Shown piece after piece: positions 35,791-44,827 of a stretch of DNA of 64,000 nucleotides. The position numbers and the translations under genes are program-made. Source of the stretch: Rhizobium sp. PP-CC-3A-592 (GTDB taxonomy: Bacteria > Pseudomonadota > Alphaproteobacteria > Rhizobiales > Rhizobiaceae). The stretch is from contig NZ_QJSR01000007.1 of assembly GCF_003217095.1 (NCBI RefSeq), forward strand, positions 1 through 64,000, read 5' to 3'. The notes beneath the pieces are model-generated. The model made no database searches, was not told where the DNA came from, and saw only the letters and a program-made list of their open reading frames with translations. How positions within the stretch are numbered: the first letter of the stretch is position 1; each line of letters begins with the position of its first letter.

Positions 35791-36540
35791 ATGAGAAAGC
35801 CGCGCCGGCAAAACACGAAAGCCCCGTCGGGCACCAGCGGCGCTGTGGAAACGGCGGATACCGGCAATGACGACGTCTCGGAGCGCATCCGCAACACGCT
35901 GGCCGCCGCCATCGGCGAAGGCGCGCTGAAGCCCGGAACCAAGATCCTCGAGGAAGCGATCGCCGAGCATTTCGGCGTCAGCCGCACCGTCGTGCGCGGA
36001 GCGCTCGGCGTGCTCGAAAGCGATCATCTGCTGGAGCGCAAGCGCAACCGCGGCACCTTCGTCGCCGAGCCGAGCATCGAACAGGCGAAGAGCCTCTTTG
36101 AAGCCCGCCGCAAGCTGGAGCACCTTCTCCTCGACCTCGTCATCGCGCGCGCGACGACGGAGGAACTGGATGCCCTGCAGACGCTGACGGACGAGGAAGA
36201 ACACATCCATCATCACGGCGACGAGAAGTCGAAGACCGTTCTCTCCGGCAAATTCCACATCGTGCTGGCGGAGCTTGCCGGCAACCCGGTCCTGACCGAA
36301 ATGCTCGCCAAGATCGTCGCCCGCCTCTCCCTTGTCATGTCGCTCTACGAGGAAGAGCGCAAGGACGACTGCGGCGCCGACCACCACCGCCTGATCGTCG
36401 CCGCCCTCAAGGCCAAGAACCTGCGCAAAGCCCAGGACCTCATGGACCACCACCTCGCCGACATCGAAGCGCGCGTGCGACTGACCGAGGGACAGGGCGA
36501 CCGGCATACGTTTCTGGCTGTGCTGGAAAGTTTTTCGTAA
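35791..36540 (+). CDS. GntR family regulator with FCD effector domain
   Basis: A 249-residue protein. After a basic N-terminal tail, a GntR winged helix lies at about residues 30-100 (LKPGTKILEEAIAEHFGVSR, then RTVVRGALGVLESDHLLE), followed by an all-helical FCD domain with metal-site type residues (LSGKFHIVLAELAGNPVL, DHHRLIVAAL, DLMDHHLADIEARV). Start: ATG 35791 follows GGAGA; GTG at 35779 is possible. It lies downstream of the 32611-35619 genes and probably regulates them or the divergent operon at 32002; no operator has been matched with certainty. Confidence 0.88.
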   Translation: MRKPRRQNTKAPSGTSGAVETADTGNDDVSERIRNTLAAAIGEGALKPGTKILEEAIAEHFGVSRTVVRGALGVLESDHLLERKRNRGTFVAEPSIEQAKSLFEARRKLEHLLLDLVIARATTEELDALQTLTDEEEHIHHHGDEKSKTVLSGKFHIVLAELAGNPVLTEMLAKIVARLSLVMSLYEEERKDDCGADHHRLIVAALKAKNLRKAQDLMDHHLADIEARVRLTEGQGDRHTFLAVLESFS

Positions 36541-36570
36541 GCGCTCAAGCGCTCCGGTCAAATAGAAAAC

Positions 36571-36600
36571 ACGGGGCGCATTGGCTGCGCCCCGTATTTT
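36571..36600. terminator. Bidirectional terminator between convergent genes
   Basis: A perfect ten-base-pair stem (ACGGGGCGCA and TGCGCCCCGT) with loop TTGGC is followed by ATTTTAA on the plus strand and preceded by GAAAAC, which gives a T-run on the minus strand. It lies between the GntR stop and the end of the minus-strand SBP gene. Confidence 0.85.
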
Positions 36601-36619
36601 AAGCTTATCGGCTTTTAGT

Positions 36620-37456
36620 TCAGGGAATGGGCTCGAACTTCAGTTCGCTAAGGGGCACGACCTTGTCGTTGCGGACGATCTTGTACTCCGTGTTCGGGCC
36701 GAGCCACTTGTCCCAGATCTTGCCGAGTTCGCCCGACGTGTCGAGCTTGCGCAGCACCTCGTTGATCTTGGCGGTCAGCGCGGGCTGGTCCTTCTGCATG
36801 CCGACGCCGATGGGCTGGAAGATCATCGGATCGGGGATCATGCGCATCTTCTTGCCCTGGGTCTGGGACTGGTTGACGAACTTCGTCGTCGTCATGGTGT
36901 TGGCGACCATGCCGCGCGCCTTGCCCTGCTGAACGGCGAGGTAGGCCGATGCCGTATCCTGGAAGGTCAGAGGCGTGGACTTGTTGAGCTTGATCGACAT
37001 TTCCGAGGTCGAGCCCTTGGTCGAGGCGATACGCTGGCCTTCGAAGTCGGCCTTCGTCTTGCCCGGATCTTCATCGGGAACGATCAGCATTTCCTTGGCG
37101 AGGTAGTAGGGGTCGCTGAACTGAATCTGCTCGGCACGGCTAAGCGTGTAGGCAAGGTTCGCGACGGTGATGTCGACGCGGCCGAGCTTGACTTCCGGCA
37201 CGCGCGCTTCGACGGACACGGGCTTCACTTCGGCCTTGACGCCGAGTTCCGTGGCGATGGCGTTGCAGAGGTCGACGTCGAAGCCGGCCATTTCGCGGGT
37301 CTTCGGATCGGGCGACGCGAAAGGCGGAACGTCGGCAAAGGTCGCGCAACGCAGGGTCTTGGCAGACAGGATATCGGCGAGCTGATCGGCCTTCGCAGGT
37401 GCTGCAAGAGCCGTCGCTGCCAAAGCGAGTCCGAGTGTGATGCGTGTCAGGGTCAT
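36620..37456 (-). CDS. Amino acid ABC transporter substrate-binding protein
   Basis: A 278-residue family 3 binding protein. Signal peptide over residues 1-23 (ALAATALAAPAKA), then ADQLADILSAKTLRCATFAD. Typical segments are EMAGFDVDLCNAIATELGVK, GRVDITVANLAYTLSRAEQI and KGSTSEMSIKLNKSTPLTFQ. It is the last gene of a minus-strand operon (SDR, two permeases, ATPase, SBP). Its own ribosome-binding site (AGGAGAACAGC) precedes the ATG. The ligand is probably a polar amino acid or derivative. Confidence 0.9.
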   Translation of the reverse strand: MTLTRITLGLALAATALAAPAKADQLADILSAKTLRCATFADVPPFASPDPKTREMAGFDVDLCNAIATELGVKAEVKPVSVEARVPEVKLGRVDITVANLAYTLSRAEQIQFSDPYYLAKEMLIVPDEDPGKTKADFEGQRIASTKGSTSEMSIKLNKSTPLTFQDTASAYLAVQQGKARGMVANTMTTTKFVNQSQTQGKKMRMIPDPMIFQPIGVGMQKDQPALTAKINEVLRKLDTSGELGKIWDKWLGPNTEYKIVRNDKVVPLSELKFEPIP

Positions 37457-37497
37457 GCTGTTCTCCTTTGATTATTATAGTTAGAAAGTGACGTCCG

Positions 37498-38277
37498 TCA
37501 GTGCCGCAGGTCGGCAAGGAAGCGCTGGGCGCGCGGATGGCGGGGATGGGTGAAGAATTCTTCGGGCGTCGCCTTTTCGATGATCCCGCCGGCATCGATG
37601 AACCAGATCCGGTCGGCGACATCACGCGCAAAGCCCATCTCGTGCGTGACGCACAGCATGGTCATGCCGTCCTTGGCGAGGCTCTTCATGACGGCGAGCA
37701 CTTCGCCGACCATCTCGGGATCGAGCGCACTGGTCGGCTCGTCGAACAGCATCACCGGGGGCTCCATCGCCAGGGCACGGGCAATGGCGACGCGTTGCTG
37801 CTGTCCGCCGGAAAGCTGGCCCGGATAGGCCGTCGCCTTGTCGGCAAGGCCGACGCGGTCGAGCAGCAGCAAGGCCTTATCGTGGGCGACATCGCGGGAG
37901 ACGCCCTTCACCCGGATCGGCGACATCGAGACATTGTCGACCACGGAGAGGTGCGGAAAGAGGTTGAAGCTCTGGAAGACGAAGCCGATGCGGCTGCGCA
38001 GACGGTTGAGGTCCCGCGTTTTCATCGGCGCGTGGATGTTCTGACCGTCGAAGGTGATGGCGCCGCTGTTGATCTCCTCCAGCCGGTTGATCGTGCGGAT
38101 CAGCGTCGACTTGCCGGAGCCGGAGGGGCCGCAGATGACGACGACTTCACCGCGTGCCACTTCGGCGTCGATGCTCTTGAGCACCTCGTAGGTGCCGTAT
38201 GTCTTGGAGACTCCGGCGATCCGGATGGCCGTCGGATCCTGTCCATTTTGCGGGCCTGTTCGATCGAGGCTTTTCAT
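37498..38277 (-). CDS. Amino acid ABC transporter ATP-binding protein (GlnQ/HisP type)
   Basis: A 259-residue ATPase: Walker A GPSGSGKS at about residues 50-57, Q-loop [15 protein letters not shown], signature [17 protein letters not shown], Walker [19 protein letters not shown] and H-loop [16 protein letters not shown]. It overlaps the upstream permease gene by four bases. It may also energise the ATPase-less module at 32611-34414, which is inference. Confidence 0.94.
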   Translation of the reverse strand: MKSLDRTGPQNGQDPTAIRIAGVSKTYGTYEVLKSIDAEVARGEVVVICGPSGSGKSTLIRTINRLEEINSGAITFDGQNIHAPMKTRDLNRLRSRIGFVFQSFNLFPHLSVVDNVSMSPIRVKGVSRDVAHDKALLLLDRVGLADKATAYPGQLSGGQQQRVAIARALAMEPPVMLFDEPTSALDPEMVGEVLAVMKSLAKDGMTMLCVTHEMGFARDVADRIWFIDAGGIIEKATPEEFFTHPRHPRAQRFLADLRH

Positions 38278-39035
38278 GGCTGCTCCGTTGCGATTTTGAC
38301 CGGCGGCGCAACCACGTGCGCGGTGCGGCCTGCAGACAGGCCGGCGCGCCTGCGGGTGATGCGGCGTTCGAGACGATGGGTGGCGTGGGTCAGGCTCCAG
38401 CAGATCACGTAGTAGATCACGGCCAGAATGAGGAAGACCTGGAAGGGCTGCGTCAGAAGCTGGTTGTTCACCTGGCTCGCCGCAAAGGTGAGGTCAGGAA
38501 CGTTGATGACATAGCCGAGCGTCGTATCCTTGATGGTGGACACGAAGGTGGAGAGGATGCTCGGAATCATATTGTAGAGCGCCTGCGGCAGAATGACGAA
38601 GCGCATGGCCCCGAGGTAGCTGTGACCGAGCGCCTTCGCCGCGTCCATCTGCCCGTGGCTGAGAGCGACGATGCCGCCGCGAACGACCTCGCTGAGGAAG
38701 GCGCCTTGATAGATGACGAGCGTGGTCAGCATGGTGACGAAGCTCGGCACATCCGCGCCGGTCATCAGCGGCACCAGGAAGTAGCTCCACAGGATCAGCA
38801 TCAGCAGCGGTACGCCGCGCGTGACATAGACCAGCACGGTGACCGGCCAGCGGAGCAGCCGCCATTTGGAAAGCCGGGCGAGCGCCATGAGAATGCTGAC
38901 GGGAAAGGCGAGCGCGATACTGAGCGTCGACAGGATCAGCGTGTTTGCAAGACCGCCGAGCGGGCCGTTCGGGTACTGCCCGATAAGCAGCAGCAGCCAG
39001 TAGTCCTGAAAGATCGTGACGATATCGGTGATCAT
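38274..39035 (-). CDS. Amino acid ABC transporter permease (HisM type)
   Basis: A 253-residue permease with HisMQ-type features: [36 protein letters not shown], the EAA loop [20 protein letters not shown] and a C-terminal amphipathic tail. It overlaps both neighbours by four bases (ATGA), so the two permeases and the ATPase are coupled. Forms a heterodimer with the 39032-39739 product. Confidence 0.93.
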   Translation of the reverse strand: MITDIVTIFQDYWLLLLIGQYPNGPLGGLANTLILSTLSIALAFPVSILMALARLSKWRLLRWPVTVLVYVTRGVPLLMLILWSYFLVPLMTGADVPSFVTMLTTLVIYQGAFLSEVVRGGIVALSHGQMDAAKALGHSYLGAMRFVILPQALYNMIPSILSTFVSTIKDTTLGYVINVPDLTFAASQVNNQLLTQPFQVFLILAVIYYVICWSLTHATHRLERRITRRRAGLSAGRTAHVVAPPVKIATEQP

Positions 39036-39739
39036 GCGCGCGCCCTCCGTGAGACGTCGGTGCGCATGGTCACCACGGCGCCGGCCGCCATGATCAGCAG
39101 GGTGAAGGCCAGGTAGAGCACGGTTCCGATCACGTAGATCTCAAAGGTGCGGAAGCTCAGGTTCTCGACCTCTTTCACCGCATGCGTCAGTTCGGACGCG
39201 CCGATGACGATGCCGAGGCTGCTGTTCTTGAACAGGGAAACACTGTGGTTGATCAGCGGCGGCAGGGCGTTGCGAACCCCCTGCGGCATCAGCACGTAGC
39301 GCATGGCCGAGAGATAGCCATGGCCGAGCGCACGCGCAGCCTCCATCTGCCCCACGCTAACGGAGCGAAGCCCGGAGCGCAGATCCTCGCTGAAATACGC
39401 CGCCTGGCAGAGGCCGAGCCCCACCACAGCGAAGATCGCCTCGGCATTGTGGTTCGACAGCCAGAAGGTCAGCCAGTCCGGCAGCAGCGTGAAGATGCCG
39501 AAATACCAGAGCATCAGCTGCACCAGCGTCGGCACGTTGCGGTGATAGGAGACATAGGCCGAAACGAAGGCATTGCCGAAACGGCCGGGCGAGAAGCGCA
39601 GCGCCAGCAGCAGAACGGCGAGCGTCATTGCCAGCACCCACGAGCCGATGGCGATCACGAAGGTCATCTTGATGCCTTCGATCAGCATCGCGACATAGTC
39701 CGGATTGGACAGGATCGCCGTGATGTCGAACCCGCTCAC
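39032..39739 (-). CDS. Amino acid ABC transporter permease (HisQ type)
   Basis: A 235-residue permease: MLIEGIKMTFVIAIGSWVLA, YHRNVPTLVQLMLWYFGIF, LRSGLRSVSVGQMEAARALG and a final helix before [11 protein letters not shown]. It starts with GTG at 39739, whose last two bases overlap the stop of the SDR gene (GTGA). A longer frame that continues upstream merely reads through the SDR gene out of frame and is not a fusion. Confidence 0.9.
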   Translation of the reverse strand: MSGFDITAILSNPDYVAMLIEGIKMTFVIAIGSWVLAMTLAVLLLALRFSPGRFGNAFVSAYVSYHRNVPTLVQLMLWYFGIFTLLPDWLTFWLSNHNAEAIFAVVGLGLCQAAYFSEDLRSGLRSVSVGQMEAARALGHGYLSAMRYVLMPQGVRNALPPLINHSVSLFKNSSLGIVIGASELTHAVKEVENLSFRTFEIYVIGTVLYLAFTLLIMAAGAVVTMRTDVSRRARA

Positions 39740-40515
39740 GGCTTCTGGTCCGGCGCAGGCGCTTTGGGACGCACTGTTTCCGGGCGCGCGGTCTGCAGGC
39801 CACCCATGACCTGAAGCGTCGGCGTGATTTCCATATGGCCGATATTGACCGCGATGGGGGCAGCGATGGCAAAGGCGATGGCGTCGGCGATATCGGAGGC
39901 TTCCGGCAGTTCGAAGCCATCGATGAAGCGTTCGCGGATGGACGGATCGTCGCCGTGCACATGGGCGAAGATATCGGTCGCCACCCGTCCGGGGCAGATC
40001 TCGGTGACCCTGACGCGCTTGCCGAACGCATCGATGCGCAGCTGGTTGGACAGCATGCTCACCCCGGCCTTCGTCGCGTGATAGGAGGAGTTTCCGCCAA
40101 AATTGTAGGCGCCCGCGATGGACGAGATGTTGATCACATGGCCATTGTCCCGCGCGACCATGCCCGGCACGACCATGCGGCAGAGATGCAGGACGGCGCG
40201 AAGATTGACGTCGACCAGAAGATCGATGTCGGCTTCGTCCGCCTCCAGAAACTTCTTTGGCCTGTCGACGCCGGCATTGTTGACGAGAATATCGAATTCC
40301 GTTTCGGCGGTCAGCCGGGCAAGCGCCGCGCGGTCCGTGACGTCGATGACGTGCGGGATGCAACCCGTCTTCGCGGCAAGCGCCTTCAGCGGCTCGGCGC
40401 TGCGCGCCAGCGCATGCACCTCGATGTTCTCGCGGCACAGGCGCTCCACGACGGCGGCGCCGATGCCGGACGACGCGCCGGTAACAAGGGCTGTCCTGTA
40501 GTCGGAAAATGACAT
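39736..40515 (-). CDS. SDR family NADP-dependent oxidoreductase
   Basis: A 259-residue classical SDR. Cofactor motif TGASSGIG at residues 12-19, NNAG near 80, ISS with the catalytic Ser near 133, and Tyr/Lys in SSYHATKAG near 146-150. The C-terminal tail is proline-rich. The basic residues after the first strand (ARSAEP) suit NADP. First gene of the amino acid transporter operon, so it probably oxidises or reduces the imported compound, for instance a hydroxy amino acid; no finer call is possible. A LysR gene is divergent 256 bases away. Confidence 0.88.
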   Translation of the reverse strand: MSFSDYRTALVTGASSGIGAAVVERLCRENIEVHALARSAEPLKALAAKTGCIPHVIDVTDRAALARLTAETEFDILVNNAGVDRPKKFLEADEADIDLLVDVNLRAVLHLCRMVVPGMVARDNGHVINISSIAGAYNFGGNSSYHATKAGVSMLSNQLRIDAFGKRVRVTEICPGRVATDIFAHVHGDDPSIRERFIDGFELPEASDIADAIAFAIAAPIAVNIGHMEITPTLQVMGGLQTARPETVRPKAPAPDQKP

Positions 40516-40605
40516 TCGTATTCCCTTCCCCGTCCGTTTTTTTCACAGTAACGAAACTGTCCGATGCTGAATAAGACCGATTATCTCTGGAGCAATAAGC
40601 AAGCC

Positions 40606-40620
40606 TTATGGTGATCATAA
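40606..40620. promoter_or_regulatory. Candidate LysR-type operator (T-N11-A dyad)
   Basis: TTATG-GTGAT-CATAA is a perfect five-base dyad that contains a T-N11-A core (40607-40619), the LysR-family consensus. It lies in the 256-base spacer between the SDR operon and the divergent LysR gene. Binding by that regulator is inferred from position. Confidence 0.5.
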
Positions 40621-40771
40621 AATAAGCAGAGCGCTCCGGCATGCGCTTGCAAATGCAGCAGACTGTGCGTGCAATGCACAATGCGACGATCTGCTAAGTG
40701 ATGGATTTGGCTTTGAAATATCAGGGTCGGATTGTAGAGTGCCGACAAGTGGGGCGATCTATAGGCAGAAC

Positions 40772-41686
40772 GTGGATATCAGGCGTTTAAAATCTTTCAT
40801 CGTCATCGTGGACACCGGCAGCATCACGCGGGCGGCCGATATCCTTCACGTTGCGCAGCCGGCCCTCAGCCAGCAGCTGGCCTCGCTCGAGGAGCACTTT
40901 GGCCAGAAGCTGTTGCTGCGCAGCCAGCAGGGCGTGAGCATGACGGATGCGGGCCATGCCGTGTATCGCCATGCGCAAATTATCCTGCGGCAGATGGACC
41001 AGGCGCAGGCCGATGCCTCGGCCGCCGGAAATTCGCTTGCGGGGCGCGTATCCGTCGGCCTCGTGCCCTTCAGCAGTGCGGCGACGCTGTCGGTCGATCT
41101 GCTGGCGGAAACACGCAAGCGGCATCCCGGCATTCTCCTGCATCTGACGGAGAGCGTCGGGCAGACCTACAGCCAGATGATCATGACCGGCCGCCTGGAG
41201 ATGGCGCTGATCCATGGCGTCGGGCCACTAAAGGGCGTGAAATTCGAGCCGATCCTCAGCGAGGAATTCTTCCTCGTCGCGCATCCGAACTTCGCCATCG
41301 AGGCGGATGAGAAGCCCATTGCGGTCGCGGCGCTGGACGGCCTGCCGTTGCTCATGCCGCCGGCCTACAACTTCGTGCGTCGGGCAGTCGATACCGCCTT
41401 CACCCGCAGCCGGGTCAACCTGAAGGTCGTGGGCGAAGTGGAGATCGTGCGGACTCTTACCCGCGCCGTCAGCGCCGGTCTTGGCGCGACGATCATGCCG
41501 AAGGCGATTGCGGACCGGATCGTAACCGAGTCCGGCGAGCCGCTGGTCTGCCGCATGGTGACGCCGCGCATCGAGGAAACGCTGTCGCTCTGCGTGGCGG
41601 ATGGGATGTCGCTGTCCGAGCCCGCAACGGCCGTGCGGGACATCCTGCTGGAACTCACCGCGCGGCTGAAACTGCCGCGCGGCTGA
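40772..41686 (+). CDS. LysR family transcriptional regulator
   Basis: A 304-residue LysR protein: N-terminal helix-turn-helix VDIRRLKSFIVIVDTGSITR and ADILHVAQPALSQQLASLEE at residues 1-45, with the inducer-binding domain from about 90 to 295. The GTG at 40772 gives the canonical LysR beginning; a GTG at 40739 would add 11 residues. It is divergent from the SDR-transporter operon and probably activates it. It is in the group of Nac/Cbl-like regulators by general look, which is a weak impression. Confidence 0.9.
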   Translation: MDIRRLKSFIVIVDTGSITRAADILHVAQPALSQQLASLEEHFGQKLLLRSQQGVSMTDAGHAVYRHAQIILRQMDQAQADASAAGNSLAGRVSVGLVPFSSAATLSVDLLAETRKRHPGILLHLTESVGQTYSQMIMTGRLEMALIHGVGPLKGVKFEPILSEEFFLVAHPNFAIEADEKPIAVAALDGLPLLMPPAYNFVRRAVDTAFTRSRVNLKVVGEVEIVRTLTRAVSAGLGATIMPKAIADRIVTESGEPLVCRMVTPRIEETLSLCVADGMSLSEPATAVRDILLELTARLKLPRG

Positions 41687-41710
41687 CCTTCGGCCTCAGC
41701 AAAGACCGTT

Positions 41711-42913
41711 TTAGCGAAGATCGGCGCAGAACTGCGCAAGCCGGGCGCAGGCTTCGTCCAGCTTCTCTATGCTGGTGGCATAGGAGATGCGAAAAAACGG
41801 GCTCATGCCGTAGGCCGCACCCTGAACGGTCGCGACGTGATGTTCCTCGACCAGTGCCATGACGAAGTCGGTGTCCGTCTCGATTTTGCGGCCTCCCTTC
41901 GATGTCTTGCCGAGCAGGCCGGAGATGTTGGGGAAGATATAGAACGCGCCTTCCGGCTTGTGGCACCGGATACCGTCGATCTCCGCCAGTCTGCCGAGCA
42001 CGAAATCGCGCCGCTGCGTGTAGATGGCGGCCCGCTCTTTCAGAAGGTCCTGCGGTCCGTCGAGCACGGCAACGGCTGCGGCCTGCACGACGGTCGCTGT
42101 GCCGCCGCCGTTCTGGCCGTTGACGTTGCTGATCGCCTTGATCAGATCCTTCGGACCACCGCAAAAGCCGAGCCGCCAGCCGGTCATGGCATAGGCCTTC
42201 GAGGCGCCGTTCATGGTCAGCACGCGATCGTAGAGACGGGGTTCGACCTCGGCGATGGTGCAGAATTCGAAACCGTCATAGATCAGATGTTCGTAGATAT
42301 CGTCGGTCATGATCCAGATATCGGGATGGCGCAGCATCACCTCGGCGATCGCCTTCATTTCCTCCCGCGAGCAGGCAGCGCCCGTCGGGTTGTTGGGAAA
42401 GTTGAGAAAGAGCCACTTGGTGCGGGGCGTGATCGCCGCTTCCAGATCTTCCGGCCGGATCTTGAAACCGGCCTGCTGCGGGCAGGCGACGGGCACCGGC
42501 ACGGCGCCGGCAAAGCGGACGATATCGGCGTAGCTGATCCAGGACGGCATGGGAATAACCACTTCGTCGCCGGGATTGCAGGTGGCGAGAATGGCGTTGA
42601 AGATCACCTGCTTTCCGCCGCCGCAGACGACGATCTGGCTGGCATCGTAGTCGAGATTGTTGTCGCGCTTGAATTTTCGCGAGATCGCGGCCTTCAGCGC
42701 CGGCGTCCCATCCATCGACGGGTACTTCGTGTCGCCCGCGAGCGCTGCGGCATGAGCCGCTTCGGTCGCATGGGCGGGCGTTGCGAAATCCGGCTCGCCG
42801 GCCGACAGGCTGATGACGCCGATCCCCTGCGCGGCGAGATCGCGTGCGCGCTGGGTCATGGCGGCGGACGCGGAGATGGAGACGTGTTTCAGGCGGTCGG
42901 CAATGGCGGGCAT
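41711..42913 (-). CDS. Aminotransferase class I/II (aspartate aminotransferase-like, AspC family)
   Basis: A 400-residue PLP enzyme of the rhizobial AspC (subgroup 1-gamma) type. Visible motifs: AGEPDFATPAHATEAAHAAA, CGGGKQVIFNAILAT, LNFPNNPTGAACSREEM, the PLP lysine in NGASKAYAMTGWRLGF (about residue 236), and substrate carboxylate arginine in FFRISYATS. Substrate range of this group includes aspartate, aromatic amino acids and other 2-oxo acids. It stands between the LysR gene and the carboxylase/oxoprolinase operon, about 140 bases from the latter's end, and may form part of the same unit. Confidence 0.9.
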   Translation of the reverse strand: MPAIADRLKHVSISASAAMTQRARDLAAQGIGVISLSAGEPDFATPAHATEAAHAAALAGDTKYPSMDGTPALKAAISRKFKRDNNLDYDASQIVVCGGGKQVIFNAILATCNPGDEVVIPMPSWISYADIVRFAGAVPVPVACPQQAGFKIRPEDLEAAITPRTKWLFLNFPNNPTGAACSREEMKAIAEVMLRHPDIWIMTDDIYEHLIYDGFEFCTIAEVEPRLYDRVLTMNGASKAYAMTGWRLGFCGGPKDLIKAISNVNGQNGGGTATVVQAAAVAVLDGPQDLLKERAAIYTQRRDFVLGRLAEIDGIRCHKPEGAFYIFPNISGLLGKTSKGGRKIETDTDFVMALVEEHHVATVQGAAYGMSPFFRISYATSIEKLDEACARLAQFCADLR

Positions 42914-43052
42914 CGGGGTTGCGCTTTCGGTCTTGAGAGTTTGTCAGGGATAAGGGGAATCCGGTTATCCCGAGAGACAAACGACGACAAAGGAATCCAG
43001 AGTCTGGCTGGTTCAGAAGGAACCGGACAGACTTTGGGGAGGACGTTCTGGA

Positions 43053-43817
43053 TCAGGCGATGTCAGACGCCGGGGCGATGGTCGCGCCGCTGGCCTCGAT
43101 CTCGCTGCGGACGATCCGCGCGAGGTCGAGAGACCCGGGCGTATCGCTGTGGACGAGGATGGAACGTGCCGGCATGGCCAGCGTCGCGCCGTCGATGGTG
43201 GTCACGGTACCGTGCCGGAGGAATTGGCGAACGCGGGCGCGCAGCGCGTCCTCCTGCTTGATAACGGCGCCCGGCAGGCCGCGTGCAACCAGCTTGCCGT
43301 CCACATCGTAGGCCCGGTCGGCAAGGAACAGCAGCAGCGTCTTCAGCCCGGCGCGGGCGGCAGCTGTCGCAATGACGCTGTCGGGCATGGCAAAGACGAT
43401 GAGGTTCGGATCGACGGTGTGGACGGCGTCCATCATCAGGTCGGCGAGCACGGGATCGCGATTGACCATATTGCCCATGGCAGCGTGGAAGCTGATATGC
43501 GCGACGGGCACACCCTCGCCTTTCGCGACCGCCGTCAATGCGCCGAGCTGATAGAGCATTTGCTGGCGCAATTGGTCATGCGAGGAGGGAATCTCGCGGC
43601 GGCCGAAGCCGAGCCTGTCCGGTAGGCCCGGATGCGCACCGACGCCGACCCCGTTCGCCTTGGCGAGACGCACCATCCGCGCCATCGTTTCGGGGTCGCC
43701 GGCATGGAAACCGCAGGCAATATTGGCGGAGGAGACGACCGTCATCAGGGCTTCGTCATCGCATAGGCTGTAAGGACCGAAGCCCTCGCCCATATCGGAA
43801 TTTATGTCGATTTTCAC
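43053..43817 (-). CDS. pxpA: LamB/YcsF family 5-oxoprolinase subunit A
   Basis: A 254-residue LamB/YcsF protein with the family start VKIDINSDMGEGFG and the motifs SSANIACGFHAGDPETMARM, GVGAHPGLPDRLGFGRRE and ILVHSDTPGSLDLARIV. PxpA is the hydrolytic partner of PxpBC in ATP-dependent opening of 5-oxoproline. Start: GTG 43817 stands after AGGAGGTGAGTTC, an almost perfect ribosome-binding site; an ATG at 43835 would overlap the preceding stop and bypass it. It is the last gene of an operon whose other members include biotin carboxylase and its carrier. Confidence 0.92.
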   Translation of the reverse strand: MKIDINSDMGEGFGPYSLCDDEALMTVVSSANIACGFHAGDPETMARMVRLAKANGVGVGAHPGLPDRLGFGRREIPSSHDQLRQQMLYQLGALTAVAKGEGVPVAHISFHAAMGNMVNRDPVLADLMMDAVHTVDPNLIVFAMPDSVIATAAARAGLKTLLLFLADRAYDVDGKLVARGLPGAVIKQEDALRARVRQFLRHGTVTTIDGATLAMPARSILVHSDTPGSLDLARIVRSEIEASGATIAPASDIA

Positions 43818-43831
43818 GAACTCACCTCCTG

Positions 43832-44827
43832 TCATCGGCCTGCCATCGCCTTCAGCGCCCGCCCGACTTGTCTCGCGGTGATTTCGACGTCGCCGATATA
43901 GGCGGCAATCGCCTGGTCAAGCATCCGCGCCTCTGCATGCGACGCCCGTACGAAGCGCAGACGCGTGCCGATGCGCGCCTGACCCAGCCGCCAGAGGTCG
44001 GCCTCGATGATGCCTGCGATCTTCGGATATCCGCCCGCCGTATTGGCATCGCTCATCTGCACGATGGGCTCGCCGCCCGGCGGCACCTGAACGACACCTG
44101 CGACGATGCCGTGGGAGCGCATTTCGACCGGTTCCGTCAGACGGATGGGATTGCCCGAAAGGCGGTAGCCGGTCCGGTCGCTCTGCGCGGAGATTTTCCA
44201 GTCCTCGGCCCAGAATCGCTCGGCATCCGCCCCGAACAGATCGTGTTCGCCGGCCGGCAGCGCCCGGATCAGCAAGGCGCCGTTTTCGGCTTTAGGGAAG
44301 AGCGATGCCATCTCGCGCAGGGGAGGCACCACGCCGAAGCCGCCCGCGGGGAAGACACCGGACGCCGGAGACCCCAGCTGAAGCACGTCGCCTTTGCGTA
44401 GCGCGCTACCGTCATTGCCGCCGAACGCACCGCGCAACGAGGTGCTGCGCGAGCCCATGACCGGCGCGACATCGACGCCACCCTCGAAGGCCACATAGGC
44501 GCGGGCCGACGTTTTCGACGGCAGGATTTCAAGGATCTGGCCGGCGGCTGCAATCTGCATCCACCAGGGCGGAAGGGTTTCCCCGTCAAGCATCGCGGAG
44601 CCGCCGCCCGTGACGGCGAACGCGGTTCTCTGCTGGAAACGGATACGCACGGGAAATGTCTGGAGTTCGACCGCCGCGGCTCCCGCATCGTTGCCAACCA
44701 GCAGATTGGCGATCGTCAATGCCAGCGGGTCCATCGCTCCGCTCACCGTCACGCCGATGTCGCGGTAGCCCGGTCGCCCGAGGTCCTGGATCGTGTTCAG
44801 CGGCCCGGTGTCGACGATCTCGATCAC
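43832..44827 (-). CDS. pxpC: Biotin-dependent carboxyltransferase family / 5-oxoprolinase subunit C (AHS2 domain)
   Basis: A 331-residue AHS2/KipA-type protein: IEIVDTGPLNTIQDLGRPGY at the start, GVTVSGAMDPLALTIANLLV, then AYVAFEGGVDVAPVMGSRST and VRASHAEARMLDQAIAAYIG near the end. The same domain forms half of the carboxyltransferase of urea carboxylase. It starts with GTG at 44827, overlapping the pxpB stop (GTGA). The nearby accB/accC genes raise the possibility that it works as a real biotin-dependent carboxyltransferase here. Confidence 0.9.
   Translation of the reverse strand: MIEIVDTGPLNTIQDLGRPGYRDIGVTVSGAMDPLALTIANLLVGNDAGAAAVELQTFPVRIRFQQRTAFAVTGGGSAMLDGETLPPWWMQIAAAGQILEILPSKTSARAYVAFEGGVDVAPVMGSRSTSLRGAFGGNDGSALRKGDVLQLGSPASGVFPAGGFGVVPPLREMASLFPKAENGALLIRALPAGEHDLFGADAERFWAEDWKISAQSDRTGYRLSGNPIRLTEPVEMRSHGIVAGVVQVPPGGEPIVQMSDANTAGGYPKIAGIIEADLWRLGQARIGTRLRFVRASHAEARMLDQAIAAYIGDVEITARQVGRALKAMAGR

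Noticed and set aside
39032-40681. A 549-codon minus-strand frame that would fuse something to the HisQ-type permease
   Set aside because: The extra N-terminal part is the SDR gene read out of frame; GTG 39739 overlapping the SDR stop is the true start.
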